A DNA stretch of 64,000 nt from assembly GCF_014638005.1 (NCBI RefSeq), contig NZ_BMFG01000001.1, positions 186,001-250,000 on the forward strand, read 5' to 3'. The notes under the pieces are model-generated. The model searched no databases and was not told the DNA's origin. It saw only the letters and a program-made list of their open reading frames with translations. This document shows positions 45,086 to 54,575 of this stretch, piece by piece. Every line of letters starts with the position of its first letter. Position 1 is the first letter of the stretch. The DNA is from Flavobacterium orientale. GTDB lineage: Bacteria > Bacteroidota > Bacteroidia > Flavobacteriales > Flavobacteriaceae. The translations under genes were made by a program, and so were the position numbers.

Positions 45086-46447
45086 ATGAAATTTGCAAAA
45101 AATATATTAGAAACAATCGGAAACACGCCTTTGGTAAAAATCAATAAAATTACCAGTGAATTGGACTGTTTGGTACTGGCCAAAGTAGAAACATTCAATC
45201 CCGGTAATTCTGTAAAGGACAGAATGGCTGTAAAAATGATAGAAGATGCGGAAGCCGATGGAAGGTTACAGCCGGGTGGGACAATTATTGAAGGTACGTC
45301 CGGAAATACAGGAATGGGATTAGCACTTGGAGCCATTGTAAAAGGTTATAAATTGATTTGTGTTATTACAGATAAGCAATCCAAAGAAAAAATGGATATT
45401 TTGCGAGCTGTAGGTGCCAAAGTTATTGTGTGTCCAACCGACGTAGAACCTGAAGATCCAAGGTCGTATTATTCTGTTTCCAAGCGATTGGGTACTGAAA
45501 TTCCAAATTCTTGGTATGTAAATCAATATGACAACCCGAGTAATGCAATAGCTCATTATGAACAAACGGCTCCTGAAATTTGGGAACAAACCGATGGAAA
45601 AATCACCCATTTTGTTGTTGGAGTAGGAACAGGAGGTACTATTTCCGGAGTTGCTAAATATTTGAAGGAACGCAATCCGGCAGTTAAAATTTGGGGTGTT
45701 GATACTTATGGCTCTGTGTTTAAAAAATACCATGAAACCGGCATATTTGATGAGAATGAAATTTATTCTTATATCACAGAAGGTATTGGTGAAGATATTT
45801 TGCCCAAGAATGTTGATTTTTCTGTCATTGACGGATTTACAAAAGTAACCGATAAAGATGCTGCCGTTTTTACTCGAAGGTTGGCTTTAGAAGAAGGAAT
45901 TTTTGTAGGGAATTCTGCAGGAGCCGCGATAAAAGGAGTTTTACAACTAAAAGAACACTTTAAACCTGAAGATGTAGTTGTGGTATTATTTCATGACTCG
46001 GGAAGCCGTTATGTTGGTAAAATGTTTAATGATGATTGGATGCGTGAGCGAGGCTTCTTAGATGAGGAAGTTACGAAAGCTTCCGATTTAATTAAATCGC
46101 ATAGCGATAAACCTTTAGTAATTGTTCGTACAGAAGAATTGGTTTCACATGCTATTGAACGTTTAAAAAAATACAACATTTCTCAAATTCCAGTTATTGA
46201 CACTACCGGATTTGTAGGATCCATTGATGAGTCGGATTTGTTTAAAAGCTATTTTTCAGATAAAAATATAGCGGAGAAACCAATCAAAGAGATCATGGGT
46301 AAACCGTATCCGATTGTTCAAGAAAACACGCCTATTGAAGAAGTTTCAAAATTGATAAGTAAAGACAATCAGGCAGTTTTAGTAGAAATGGCGAATAAAA
46401 AATACCATATTATTACCAAACATGATATTATAAGTTCTATCAACTAA
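45086..46447 (+). CDS. cystathionine beta-synthase-like PLP enzyme with CBS pair
   Basis: The 453-residue protein has the cysteine synthase fold: PLP lysine K44 in 'GNSVKDRMAV', 'EGTSGNTGMGLA' and the phosphate loop 'GVGTGGTISGV', then two CBS domains (about 335-450, 'SQIPVIDTTGFVGSID', 'IMGKPYPIVQENTPIEEVSKL'). This domain order is that of cystathionine beta-synthase without the N-terminal heme region. It may make cystathionine from serine and homocysteine or cysteine from O-acetylserine; the CBS pair probably senses a nucleotide or S-adenosylmethionine (family knowledge). A terminator follows. Confidence 0.92.
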   Translation: MKFAKNILETIGNTPLVKINKITSELDCLVLAKVETFNPGNSVKDRMAVKMIEDAEADGRLQPGGTIIEGTSGNTGMGLALGAIVKGYKLICVITDKQSKEKMDILRAVGAKVIVCPTDVEPEDPRSYYSVSKRLGTEIPNSWYVNQYDNPSNAIAHYEQTAPEIWEQTDGKITHFVVGVGTGGTISGVAKYLKERNPAVKIWGVDTYGSVFKKYHETGIFDENEIYSYITEGIGEDILPKNVDFSVIDGFTKVTDKDAAVFTRRLALEEGIFVGNSAGAAIKGVLQLKEHFKPEDVVVVLFHDSGSRYVGKMFNDDWMRERGFLDEEVTKASDLIKSHSDKPLVIVRTEELVSHAIERLKKYNISQIPVIDTTGFVGSIDESDLFKSYFSDKNIAEKPIKEIMGKPYPIVQENTPIEEVSKLISKDNQAVLVEMANKKYHIITKHDIISSIN

Positions 46448-46464
46448 TAGTATTTTCACTTTAA

Positions 46465-46500
46465 AAAAAATCCCTGAGTTAATGAATTCAGGGATTTTTT
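46465..46500 (+). terminator. terminator after the beta-synthase gene
   Basis: AAAAAATCCCTGA (46465-46477) pairs with TCAGGGATTTTTT (46488-46500). Confidence 0.85.
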
Positions 46501-46549
46501 TGTATTTTAGTAGTTCCAATTTATAAACGCCAAAAAAATAGTATACGCC

Positions 46550-47830
46550 ATGAAAGAAGACTTTCTGCATTATGTGTGGCATTTTAAAAAATTTAAGTTC
46601 ACACAGTTACACACTTTTCAAAACCATGAACTTTCAATTCTTCATACGGGTTACTATCTAAAGCAATCCGGTCCCGATTTTTTTAATGCCCAATTGCTTA
46701 TTGATAATCAAAAGTGGGCAGGAAATGTTGAAATACATTTAAAATCTTCCGATTGGTATGTTCACCATCATGAAACCGATTCCAATTATGACAATGTGAT
46801 TTTGCATGTGGTTTGGGAACATGATGTAGAAATTTATCGAAAAGATGCTACTGTAATTCCTGTTTTAGAATTGAAGCATTATGTTGACCAGTCCGTTGTG
46901 GAAAATTACAACCAATTGGTTGCTGCAAAATCATGGATAAATTGTGAAAATCAATTAAAAAATTTACCTGAGTTTACCCTCTCTCATTGGATAGAGCGAT
47001 TGTATATTGAGCGATTGGAACAAAAAACGAGTGAGTTGGAACTGGTTTTGTTGAAAACTACTACTAATTGGGAGCATGTTTTTTACATTTCGTTGGCAAG
47101 AAGTTTTGGATTGAATACCAACGGCGTTTCTTTTCAAGAACTTTTACTTTCAATACCCTTTTCGGTTCTAAAAAAAGAACAACATGATTTATTGGCTTTA
47201 GAAGCTTTATTTTTTGGAAGAGTCGGATTATTAGAAAATCATTTCGAAGACAACTATTATCAAGATTTAAAAAGTAAATGGCACTTTTTGGTTCACAAAT
47301 ACCAATTGCAATCCACTTCCATTGTGGCTCCTGAATTTTTTAAGCACCGACCTGATAATTTTCCCACTATTCGTTTGGCTCAATTGGCTCAATTGCTGCA
47401 TCGGGAATCCAATTTGTTGCAACGTTGTTTGGATACTACTTCACTTTCAGCGTTCTATACGCTATTCAATATTCAAGTTTCCGACTATTGGAAAACGCAT
47501 TATACTTTCGATCATAAAAGTACTTTTAAATCAAAATCACTTTCTAAAGGTTTTGTGGATTTGTTGTTGTTGAATTGTGTTTTACCGATTAAATTCAGTT
47601 ATTCAAAAAGTAAAGGCATTCAAAATATTGAAGAGTTACTCGCGTTAGCTCTGGAAATTAAATCGGAAAAGAACAGCATCATCGAAAAATTTCAACAATT
47701 TGGATTAGCATCAAGTTCCAGTTTGCACTCTCAGGCCTTGCTACATTTGAAAAGTAAGTATTGTAATCAAAATAAATGTTTACAGTGTGAAATTGGGAAA
47801 AACTTAATTAACTTTACCTCACCAAAATAA
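46550..47830 (+). CDS. DUF2851 family protein
   Basis: The 426-residue cytoplasmic protein opens with 'KEDFLHYVWHFKKFK' and has 'HTGYYLKQSGPDFFNAQLLIDNQKWAGNVEIHLKSSDW' split across residues 34-68, with 'HHETDSNYDNVILHVVW', which is the DUF2851 core and looks like a nuclease-like fold (family knowledge; not proven). The C-terminus has a cysteine cluster 'KYCNQNKCLQCEIG' (about 404-417), a possible metal site. Biological role is unknown. The next gene starts 5 bases after its stop, so the two are cotranscribed. Confidence 0.88.
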   Translation: MKEDFLHYVWHFKKFKFTQLHTFQNHELSILHTGYYLKQSGPDFFNAQLLIDNQKWAGNVEIHLKSSDWYVHHHETDSNYDNVILHVVWEHDVEIYRKDATVIPVLELKHYVDQSVVENYNQLVAAKSWINCENQLKNLPEFTLSHWIERLYIERLEQKTSELELVLLKTTTNWEHVFYISLARSFGLNTNGVSFQELLLSIPFSVLKKEQHDLLALEALFFGRVGLLENHFEDNYYQDLKSKWHFLVHKYQLQSTSIVAPEFFKHRPDNFPTIRLAQLAQLLHRESNLLQRCLDTTSLSAFYTLFNIQVSDYWKTHYTFDHKSTFKSKSLSKGFVDLLLLNCVLPIKFSYSKSKGIQNIEELLALALEIKSEKNSIIEKFQQFGLASSSSLHSQALLHLKSKYCNQNKCLQCEIGKNLINFTSPK

Positions 47831-47835
47831 TTCAC

Positions 47836-48258
47836 ATGGAAACTTCTCCAAATAAAACAACGTTTGCTCAAAAAGTTGCCAAGTATTTCAAGCGATTTCT
47901 TTTCTTTTTGATTTTGGCTGTATTTGCTTTTTTTACAGTTATCTATTACGTACCTTATTCCGAAGGATTTCGTTCAGGTGAATTGATTAAAATAAGTAGA
48001 AAAGGGGTGGTGTTTAAAACATGGGAAGGTGAGATGAGTCAAGGGATTTCCGGAGCTCAAATTTTTAAATTTTCCATTGCGAATAAGGAGAAACAAGTTG
48101 TGGCAGATTTAGAAAAATACCAAGGAAAGTATGTGAAGCTGACTTATGTTGAGCGTTACCGAGCTTTTTCTTGGTGGGGAGACACCCGTTATTTTGTGAC
48201 TCATGTAGAAGAAGAAGATTCGCCCTTTGTTCGCCCTAAACAAAATTCAGAGCAATGA
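47836..48258 (+). CDS. single-pass membrane protein of unknown function
   Basis: The 140-residue protein has one membrane helix (about 21-43) and then a small beta-rich domain outside ('YVPYSEGFRSGELIKISRKGVVFKTWEGEM', 'YQGKYVKLTYVERY'). Homologues in Flavobacteria have been labelled '6-phosphogluconate dehydrogenase', which this protein cannot be: it has no NAD-binding fold and is far too short. Its last 4 bases overlap the ATG of the PspC gene, so it belongs to the DUF2851-PspC transcript. Function is unknown. Confidence 0.82.
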   Translation: METSPNKTTFAQKVAKYFKRFLFFLILAVFAFFTVIYYVPYSEGFRSGELIKISRKGVVFKTWEGEMSQGISGAQIFKFSIANKEKQVVADLEKYQGKYVKLTYVERYRAFSWWGDTRYFVTHVEEEDSPFVRPKQNSEQ

Positions 48259-48482
48259 GTTGGATAAAATCAATGCGGCATTTTTTTGAAAAGCATGGTT
48301 TTCATGTTTCTTCTCGTGTAGCAGATCGATTAGGTATGCGAGCTACCAATGTTCGCTTGTTTTTTATTTACAGTACCTTTGTCACGGCTGGACTTTGGTT
48401 TTTTGTGTATTTGACTTTAGCCTTTTGGTTAAAACTCAAGGATATGATTTATACTAAAAGAAGTTCTGTCTTCGATTTGTAG
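48255..48482 (+). CDS. PspC-domain protein
   Basis: The 75-residue protein is a single PspC domain: a short basic N-terminus, 'HGFHVSSRVADRLGMRATNVRLFFIYSTF' as the amphipathic and helix part, then one membrane helix (about 36-58, 'FVTAGLWFFVYLTLAFWL'). PspC proteins in enterobacteria sense membrane stress; the stand-alone short form is found widely and its role here is not known. It starts inside the last codon of the gene before it (ATGA overlap), which suggests coupled translation. No other psp gene is near. Confidence 0.85.
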   Translation: MSWIKSMRHFFEKHGFHVSSRVADRLGMRATNVRLFFIYSTFVTAGLWFFVYLTLAFWLKLKDMIYTKRSSVFDL

Positions 48483-48568
48483 TTTATTCTTAAAAAACCG
48501 GCTTAACTTTTTTTTAAAAGCATTTTTTTTCGCATCTTGCTATCCTATTTAAAAAAACCAACACTTTT

Positions 48569-50065
48569 ATGAAAAAAGTAACGCTTCTTTTAGCCTTATT
48601 ATTACCCATTTTTTCGTTTGCTCAAGAACGAGGAATAGATGAAAAAATTAATGATATAATTCAGCCGGCAGTTGATGCATTAGCGGCTGTATTTTTTTAT
48701 AAACCGCTTGCTTTTATAGGTTTTGAAATGCCTTTAGTTGTTTTGTGGTTGGTTATTGGAGCTACTTTTTTTACCCTTTACATGGGTTTTATCAATTTAA
48801 AAGGAATCAAACATGCTTTTCAGTTAATTCGAGGTGACTATGATAAACCGGAAGATGAAGGAGAGGTTTCTCACTTTCAAGCTTTGGTTACCGCATTATC
48901 AGGTACTGTTGGTTTGGGAAATATTGCCGGTGTTGCTGTTGCCATAACAATTGGAGGAGCCGGAGCCACTTTTTGGATGATATTGGCCGGATTTTTAGGG
49001 ATGTCTTCCAAATTTGTAGAGTGTACCTTAGGAGTTAAGTACCGTAAATTAAATGACTTGGGTGAGGTTTCAGGTGGTCCCATGTATTATTTGTCCGAAG
49101 GATTGCGTAGAAGAGGGAAAGCCGGTTTAGGAAAAGTATTAGCCGTTGTTTTTGCAATTTTGGCTGTTGGAGGTTCGTTTGGTGGCGGTAATATGTTCCA
49201 AGCCAATCAATCATTTGCTCAGCTGGCCAATGTATTTCCTTTTTTTGAAGGAAAAGGATTTTGGTACGGTTTGGTCATCGCCTTTTTTGTTGGGATAGTT
49301 ATTATTGGCGGTATTAAGAAGATTGCCAAAGTAACTGACAAGATTGTTCCGATGATGGTTGTTTTGTATATAGTAACCTCTTTAATAATTATACTTGTAA
49401 ATATCAGCCATCTTGGTGAAGCATTTGGTCTAATAATAGACGGAGCATTTACCGCAGATGGTATTACAGGTGGTGTAATAGGTGTATTGGTTGTTGGATT
49501 TCAACGAGCTGCTTTTTCAAACGAAGCCGGGGTTGGTTCTGCGGCTATTGCACATTCTGCCGTTAAAACGGATGAGCCTGTAAGCGAAGGAATAGTAGCT
49601 TTGTTAGAGCCATTTGTTGATACTATTGTTGTTTGTACCATGACTGCCTTAGTGTTAATTTTTTCAGGTTTTGCACAAGATACCCAAGGATTAGTTGGTT
49701 CCGCTTTGACCTCTGCTGCTTTTAGCAGTGTGTTTCCATGGTTTCAATATGTGTTGTTGGTTGCTATTATTTTATTTGCTTTTTCTACCATGATTTCCTG
49801 GTCGTATTATGGCATGAAATCATGGACCTATCTTTTTGGAAACACTAAGAAAATGGAAAATATTTATAAATTACTTTTCTTGGTATTTGTTGTAATTGGT
49901 TCCTCGGCTAGTTTAGGTGCGGTGATGGATTTTTCAGATATGATGATTTTAGGTATGGCATTCCCGAATATTTTAGGATTGTATTTCCTTTCCTCAGAAG
50001 TTAGAGATGATTTGAAAGATTATTTTAAACGTTTGAAATCTGGTGAGATAAAAAAATATAATTAG
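48569..50065 (+). CDS. second sodium/alanine symporter (AGCS family)
   Basis: The 498-residue protein is a second AGCS carrier with '[14 protein letters not shown]', '[11 protein letters not shown]', '[14 protein letters not shown]' and '[16 protein letters not shown]'. Compared with the copy at 1452 it has a longer N-terminus that starts like a signal peptide ('[14 protein letters not shown]', 5-18) before a short amphipathic region and the first transport helices. It should move alanine or glycine with sodium across the inner membrane. It is a single gene; no -7 box is evident upstream. Confidence 0.92.
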   Translation: MKKVTLLLALLLPIFSFAQERGIDEKINDIIQPAVDALAAVFFYKPLAFIGFEMPLVVLWLVIGATFFTLYMGFINLKGIKHAFQLIRGDYDKPEDEGEVSHFQALVTALSGTVGLGNIAGVAVAITIGGAGATFWMILAGFLGMSSKFVECTLGVKYRKLNDLGEVSGGPMYYLSEGLRRRGKAGLGKVLAVVFAILAVGGSFGGGNMFQANQSFAQLANVFPFFEGKGFWYGLVIAFFVGIVIIGGIKKIAKVTDKIVPMMVVLYIVTSLIIILVNISHLGEAFGLIIDGAFTADGITGGVIGVLVVGFQRAAFSNEAGVGSAAIAHSAVKTDEPVSEGIVALLEPFVDTIVVCTMTALVLIFSGFAQDTQGLVGSALTSAAFSSVFPWFQYVLLVAIILFAFSTMISWSYYGMKSWTYLFGNTKKMENIYKLLFLVFVVIGSSASLGAVMDFSDMMILGMAFPNILGLYFLSSEVRDDLKDYFKRLKSGEIKKYN

Positions 50066-50178
50066 TTTTTTATTAATCCTATAAGTTATGTAATTTTATT
50101 GTATTGAACTATAAGGTTACATTTAGTTCATGTGTGAGTTTTCAGAGAAGTTTTATTTAGTATTAAAATAAGTAAGAT

Positions 50179-51048
50179 ATGAGTTATACATCCCTTTTTA
50201 GTTTTTCTTCTGATCAACGAAAAGGGATTTTTGTTTTATTGTTTCTTATTGTAGGTTTGCAAGGAGCTTATTGGTTTTGGGTGTCAAAAACTGACAATCA
50301 ACCGAATACTAAATTACATGCTGAATGGATTGCCATGCAAAGTCACATTGATAGTTTAAAAGAAGAAACTTCAACTACTACTTTTAAAATTTATCCTTTT
50401 AATCCCAACTTTATAACTGATTACAGAGGTTATCAATTGGGAATGACTACTGCGGAAATAGATCGTTTGTTTGCTTTCCGAAAAGAGAATAAGTATGTCA
50501 ATTCTGCCAAAGAGTTTCAACAAGTGACTCAAGTTTCCGATAGTTTGCTTCAAGCAATTTCTCCTTATTTTAAATTTCCAAGTTGGGTCAATCAACCCAA
50601 GTCTAATTTTAAATTTAAAGATTATTCCAAACCAAAGAATGAAATTATTGTTCGTAAGGACATCAATCAAGCCAGTCAGGAAGATTTAATTAAACTGTAT
50701 GGTATTGGTCCTGCTTTATCGGAACGAATTTTAAAACAAAAAGAAATTTTTGGCGGTTTTGTTTCCATGGATCAAATGGAAGCTATTTGGGGTTTGTCGC
50801 CTGAGGTTATTGAAAATCTCAAGAAGCATTTTGAGGTACAACAACAGCCTGCTATTAAGAAGATTAAGATAAATGATTTGTCAACAAAAGAGTTGGCTAA
50901 GTTTCCTTATTTCAACTATGCTATTTCCAAGGAGATTGTAACTTTCAGAAGCATGAATAATGGAATTAAAGATATTGAGGATTTAACAAAAATTAAGGGG
51001 TTTCCCGTTGAAAAATTAAATATTATTGCCTTATATTTGGAATTCTAA
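50179..51048 (+). CDS. membrane-anchored helix-hairpin-helix protein (ComEA-like)
   Basis: The 289-residue protein has one membrane helix near the N-terminus (about 16-34), a linker and then helix-hairpin-helix units of ComEA type: a first degenerate one (about 75-130, 'ITDYRGYQLGMTTAEIDRLFAF'), a clear one at about 160-215 ('INQASQEDLIKLYGIGPALSERILKQKEIFGGF') and another at about 230-285. Such domains bind the DNA backbone without sequence preference. A role in DNA uptake or envelope-associated DNA binding is inferred; Flavobacterial relatives are not characterised. It is single-gene, with an acyl-CoA dehydrogenase 36 bases after it. Confidence 0.88.
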   Translation: MSYTSLFSFSSDQRKGIFVLLFLIVGLQGAYWFWVSKTDNQPNTKLHAEWIAMQSHIDSLKEETSTTTFKIYPFNPNFITDYRGYQLGMTTAEIDRLFAFRKENKYVNSAKEFQQVTQVSDSLLQAISPYFKFPSWVNQPKSNFKFKDYSKPKNEIIVRKDINQASQEDLIKLYGIGPALSERILKQKEIFGGFVSMDQMEAIWGLSPEVIENLKKHFEVQQQPAIKKIKINDLSTKELAKFPYFNYAISKEIVTFRSMNNGIKDIEDLTKIKGFPVEKLNIIALYLEF

Positions 51049-51084
51049 AAAAATAACCCAAAAAGGGCAATACAATTTAATTAT

Positions 51085-52254
51085 ATGAATTCAATTTACT
51101 TCACAGAAGAGCATCATTTGTTTAGAAAAACGCTACAAGATTTTTTACATAAAGAAGTGGTTCCTCACATTGAAAAATGGGAAAAAACAGGAACAATAGA
51201 CCGATTTATATGGAAAAAATTCGGTGAAATGGGTTTTTTCGGCATTAACTATCCTGAGGCTTATGGTGGAATGAATTTGGATTTATTCTATACTGTAGTC
51301 TTTTTAGAAGAACTTCAAAAAATAAAATCGGCAGGTTTTGCTGCTGCTATGTGGGCTCATGCTTATTTGGCGATGACACATTTGAATGCTGAAGGTGATG
51401 AACAAATTAAACAAAACTATTTGGCACCAAGTATTTTGGGTGATAAAATTGGAGCATTGTGTATTACAGAACCTTTTGGAGGAAGTGATGTGGCAGGAAT
51501 GCGAACTTCAGCAGTAAAAAAAGGGGATACCTATATAATTAATGGTTCAAAAACTTTTATCACAAATGGTGTTTATGCGGATTATTATATAGTAGCTGCA
51601 AAAACAAATCCGGATATTGGTAACAAAGGAATCAGTATTTTTTTGGTTGACACTACTACAAAAGGGATTTCAGCAACTAAGTTAGATAAATTAGGATGGC
51701 GAGCATCGGATACGGCAGAAATTGCCTTTGATAATGTTATAATTCCTGCTAGCAATTTGATGGGAGAAGAAGGAAAAGGTTTTCCTTATATCATGCAACA
51801 CTTTGCTTTGGAACGATTAATCATGGCAATCAATGCTCATGCCAGAGCAGCATATGCTATTGATTATACCATAGATTATATGTCGCAAAGAGAAGCATTT
51901 GGCACTACAATTAATAAATTTCAAGCCTTACGACACACGATGGTAGAACATGCAACAGAAGTTGAACATTGTAAGGTTTTTAATTATGCTGCAGTAGCTC
52001 GTTTAGATAAAGGAGAATATGTGGTTAAAGAAGCGACAATGGCAAAATTGAAATCAACAAAAGTAGCAGATGAAGCGATTTATAGCTGTCTTCAAATGTT
52101 GGGGGGTTATGGTTATATGGAAGAGTATCCTTTGGCCCGTTTGTTACGTGATAGTCGTTTGGGTCCAATTGGTGGCGGAACTTCTGAGATTTTAAAAGAG
52201 ATTTTATCTAAAATGATTATTGACAAGCAAAACTATAAACCGGCAGTGGAATAA
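51085..52254 (+). CDS. acyl-CoA dehydrogenase
   Basis: The FAD enzyme puts the first double bond in acyl-CoA chains. The 389-residue protein has 'CITEPFGGSDVAGMRTSA' (FAD/substrate loop, 125-143), 'DKLGWRASDTAEIAFDNV' and the C-terminal 'QMLGGYGYMEEYPLARLLRDSRL'. The usual catalytic glutamate before 'GTS' is glycine here ('IGGGTSEI'); a glutamate at E243 in 'FALERLIMAI' is at the place used by long-chain and isovaleryl-CoA enzymes, so it is likely the base (inference). Chain-length preference is unknown. A terminator follows. Confidence 0.92.
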   Translation: MNSIYFTEEHHLFRKTLQDFLHKEVVPHIEKWEKTGTIDRFIWKKFGEMGFFGINYPEAYGGMNLDLFYTVVFLEELQKIKSAGFAAAMWAHAYLAMTHLNAEGDEQIKQNYLAPSILGDKIGALCITEPFGGSDVAGMRTSAVKKGDTYIINGSKTFITNGVYADYYIVAAKTNPDIGNKGISIFLVDTTTKGISATKLDKLGWRASDTAEIAFDNVIIPASNLMGEEGKGFPYIMQHFALERLIMAINAHARAAYAIDYTIDYMSQREAFGTTINKFQALRHTMVEHATEVEHCKVFNYAAVARLDKGEYVVKEATMAKLKSTKVADEAIYSCLQMLGGYGYMEEYPLARLLRDSRLGPIGGGTSEILKEILSKMIIDKQNYKPAVE

Positions 52255-52280
52255 TTTTTAATAGTTTATAGCAAATTAAG

Positions 52281-52310
52281 AAGCCTTACACTATTTTTTG
52301 TAAGGCTTTT
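52281..52310 (+). terminator. terminator after the acyl-CoA dehydrogenase gene
   Basis: AAGCCTTACA (52281-52290) pairs perfectly with TGTAAGGCTT (52299-52308), followed by a short T-run. Confidence 0.8.
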
Positions 52311-52357
52311 GTAATAAATTAGTAAGTTTAGTCGTTGTGTTATTAAATCTAACTAAC

Positions 52358-53299
52358 ATGAGGACTAAACATTTTATTTATCTTTTCGTTTCAGTATTTT
52401 TTGTTTTATCTTGTTCGGAAGAGAATGGGAATACTTTAAATCAATTTACTAATCAGACGATTACAGGTTACACATTTGTGACTGAATCAATTTATCAAGA
52501 TAATCCGGATATCCAAAGTTACAAAAAGATTAATACAGGAACTGTTGTAAATAACAAAATAACAACAGTAACTTCTGAAACTTTTTTTAATGGAATTAGT
52601 AATGGTGTTAATTTGGCTTACGAATATATTTATGATAATTCAGGTAGAATACAGAGTCATATAATTTACGGTGGTCCGGAAATCGATGTAAAATATGATT
52701 TTTTTTATGAAAATAATTTAGTGGTAGCTATGGATAAACATTTTTTAGGAGGAGTTTTAAATTATAGAGTTGTTAATCCATCCCAAAATGTAGTTTATTT
52801 TGAGAAGTTAACCGAATCTCATCTAAATCCTGCTGCCCAAGCACTTTTTAGGCATATAGTTCATTTCGATCAAAATCAAAATATCATAAAAGCAGGAAGA
52901 GATAATAATTTTGATGGTGTGATGGATAATGAAAATAATTTTGTTTATCAAAATAATAATTTAATATCAGCACAATTTCCGGATGTGACCACTACTTATG
53001 AATATTCACCAATTATCAACACAGACAGTTTTTTGCACCTTTCATCTTTTGGGAAATTAAATTATTTAGTAATGTGTGCCGAACAATTTTCGACCCCAAA
53101 TTATAATTCTTCTTATTTTAATACGGAGAGTTATGGTCGTTCAAACATTAATTTCAATTTGTCGGTAGGTCAGTCGTTAGAAGGAACTATAACTGTGAAT
53201 AATCAAAACTTCATTCAAAGCAAAGTAAAAACTACACAAATAAGTACAGAAGAATTTAATGGTCAAAATACTGAAACAACTACTTATTTTTTCGAATAA
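52358..53299 (+). CDS. lipoprotein of unknown function
   Basis: From the ATG at 52358 the protein has 313 residues; an in-frame ATG 21 bases upstream is less likely because a -7-like box (TAAGTTTA, 52323-52330) would then overlap it closely. The signal ends at Cys19 ('FVLSC') followed by SEEN. The mature part is beta-rich with Asn/Tyr/Asp strands ('YEYIYDNSGRIQSHIIYGG', 'KYDFFYENNLVVAMDKHF', 'NFVYQNNNLISAQFPD'), like YD/RHS-style repeats. It is otherwise unrecognised. It converges on the EEP-fold gene. Confidence 0.78.
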   Translation: MRTKHFIYLFVSVFFVLSCSEENGNTLNQFTNQTITGYTFVTESIYQDNPDIQSYKKINTGTVVNNKITTVTSETFFNGISNGVNLAYEYIYDNSGRIQSHIIYGGPEIDVKYDFFYENNLVVAMDKHFLGGVLNYRVVNPSQNVVYFEKLTESHLNPAAQALFRHIVHFDQNQNIIKAGRDNNFDGVMDNENNFVYQNNNLISAQFPDVTTTYEYSPIINTDSFLHLSSFGKLNYLVMCAEQFSTPNYNSSYFNTESYGRSNINFNLSVGQSLEGTITVNNQNFIQSKVKTTQISTEEFNGQNTETTTYFFE

Positions 53300-53321
53300 G
53301 TAATTTTTCTTGAAGCGAAAA

Positions 53322-54398
53322 TCAATCACGGTTTTCGCTTTCTTCGTTAATGCCGTCTTTTATTATTTGATTTATTTCCGTTTTCTCTTCATTTTCGAGA
53401 GTTTCAATCAATTCTTCCTGTTCCTTATTTTTTTTATTGATGTAAAACGAACTATAAATCGGAAAATGATCGGAGCCAAAATAGTCCAATGTTTTTAGCT
53501 TGTCAACAAATACATCCGTAGAGTGAAAAAACAAATCAATCGGAAATCTAAAGAACCAATATTTGGCATGAAAAGTAGAAAACAAACCTCTTCCGATTCG
53601 AGCATCAATAAGTTCGCTTGTTTTTCTAAAAAGCAATGCCGATTTGGCCCAAGCAACATTATTAAAATCACCCACCACCACACTAGGTTCCTTTTTTGAC
53701 TTGACCACTTTGGCAACACTTAACAATTCACCGTCTCTCTCTTTGGCATTTTCTTCTTCTGTTGGGCTAGGTGGGGGAGGATGCACTCCAAAAAAGTTAA
53801 ACACAAAACCGTCGTTTGATATGAGTTTTGCTTCAATACACGGAATGTCATCGGCAACAAAATAATGTACTTGATGAGAAATGATTTTCAATTTAGAAAA
53901 CAAATGAATACCATAGGTGTTTTCTAAAGCGACTTTTATATGAAAAGGATAGGTTTGGTCAAAATGTGAAAGTGCATTTTCCCAATCTTTATTGGATTCC
54001 ATGGTTAAGAATATATCCGGATTGTGTTTTACTACTACCTCCGAAAACCGATTATAAGCCGTGTTTTTTTGGTAAACATTAGCAGAAATAATACTTATGG
54101 TTTGAGAGCACGAATTCGTTTTTATGTTTTTAGGGATTGCATGTAGTTTTGAATAAGGGAATAAGTGGATCCCATGAAATAGTAGCGTTAGCAAATTTAA
54201 ACTGATAACTACAATAAATAAGAAGCCTTTATCTTCAATGAAAATAAACCCGGCAGTACTAGTTATCAATAAAAGTTGAAATAATTGTACTTTTCCAAAT
54301 TCGAAAAATCTAAAAAACCAATGAGGGTTTTGAAACAGCGGAATATAACTTGAAAGGATTAGTATGATGGAGCAACTATAGAAAAACATATTTTTCAA
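53322..54398 (-). CDS. membrane-anchored endonuclease/exonuclease/phosphatase-fold protein
   Basis: The 358-residue protein has three membrane helices at the N-terminus (about 5-22, 36-52 and 56-76) and a soluble EEP-fold domain (about 100-330) with 'SANVYQKNTAYNRF', 'NPDIFLTMESN' (acidic metal-site Glu), 'VVVGDFNNVAWA' and the C-terminal 'YFGSDHFPI'. All the usual metal and catalytic residues of the family appear present. The substrate could be nucleic acid, a phospholipid or a sugar phosphate. The tail (about 325-358) is a Glu/Lys-rich extension. It starts divergently from rpsU. Confidence 0.88.
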   Translation of the reverse strand: MKNMFFYSCSIILILSSYIPLFQNPHWFFRFFEFGKVQLFQLLLITSTAGFIFIEDKGFLFIVVISLNLLTLLFHGIHLFPYSKLHAIPKNIKTNSCSQTISIISANVYQKNTAYNRFSEVVVKHNPDIFLTMESNKDWENALSHFDQTYPFHIKVALENTYGIHLFSKLKIISHQVHYFVADDIPCIEAKLISNDGFVFNFFGVHPPPPSPTEEENAKERDGELLSVAKVVKSKKEPSVVVGDFNNVAWAKSALLFRKTSELIDARIGRGLFSTFHAKYWFFRFPIDLFFHSTDVFVDKLKTLDYFGSDHFPIYSSFYINKKNKEQEELIETLENEEKTEINQIIKDGINEESENRD

Positions 54399-54536
54399 TA
54401 AAAATAATCAAAAAGAAATAAATGAGGATAAAAATATTTTAGAAATGGAAGCGTTAAGAATTTATTTTTAAACTCCTATTCAAAACGGTTTATAAAAATA
54501 ATTTCAAGTTTCTGATTTAGAATTCAAAATAAATGT

Positions 54537-54544
54537 TACTTTTG
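54537..54544 (+). promoter_or_regulatory. -7 box for rpsU
   Basis: TACTTTTG is a perfect TAnnTTTG box. Transcription would start near 54550, giving a leader of about 26 bases that holds the ribosome-binding site. Confidence 0.65.
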
Positions 54545-54559
54545 CACCCACTAAATGAG

Positions 54560-54567
54560 AGGAGGTG
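54560..54567 (+). promoter_or_regulatory. strong Shine-Dalgarno site of rpsU
   Basis: AGGAGGTG matches the 3' end of 16S rRNA over 8 bases, 8 nt before the ATG. It is the only such strong site I saw before a gene in this window. In Bacteroidia ribosomes bS21 masks the anti-Shine-Dalgarno, so ribosomes lacking bS21 should favour this mRNA. Confidence 0.8.
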
Positions 54568-54575
54568 TCTAGATT

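Noticed and set aside
47836..48258. 6-phosphogluconate dehydrogenase
   Set aside because: The protein is a 140-residue single-pass membrane protein without a dinucleotide-binding fold.
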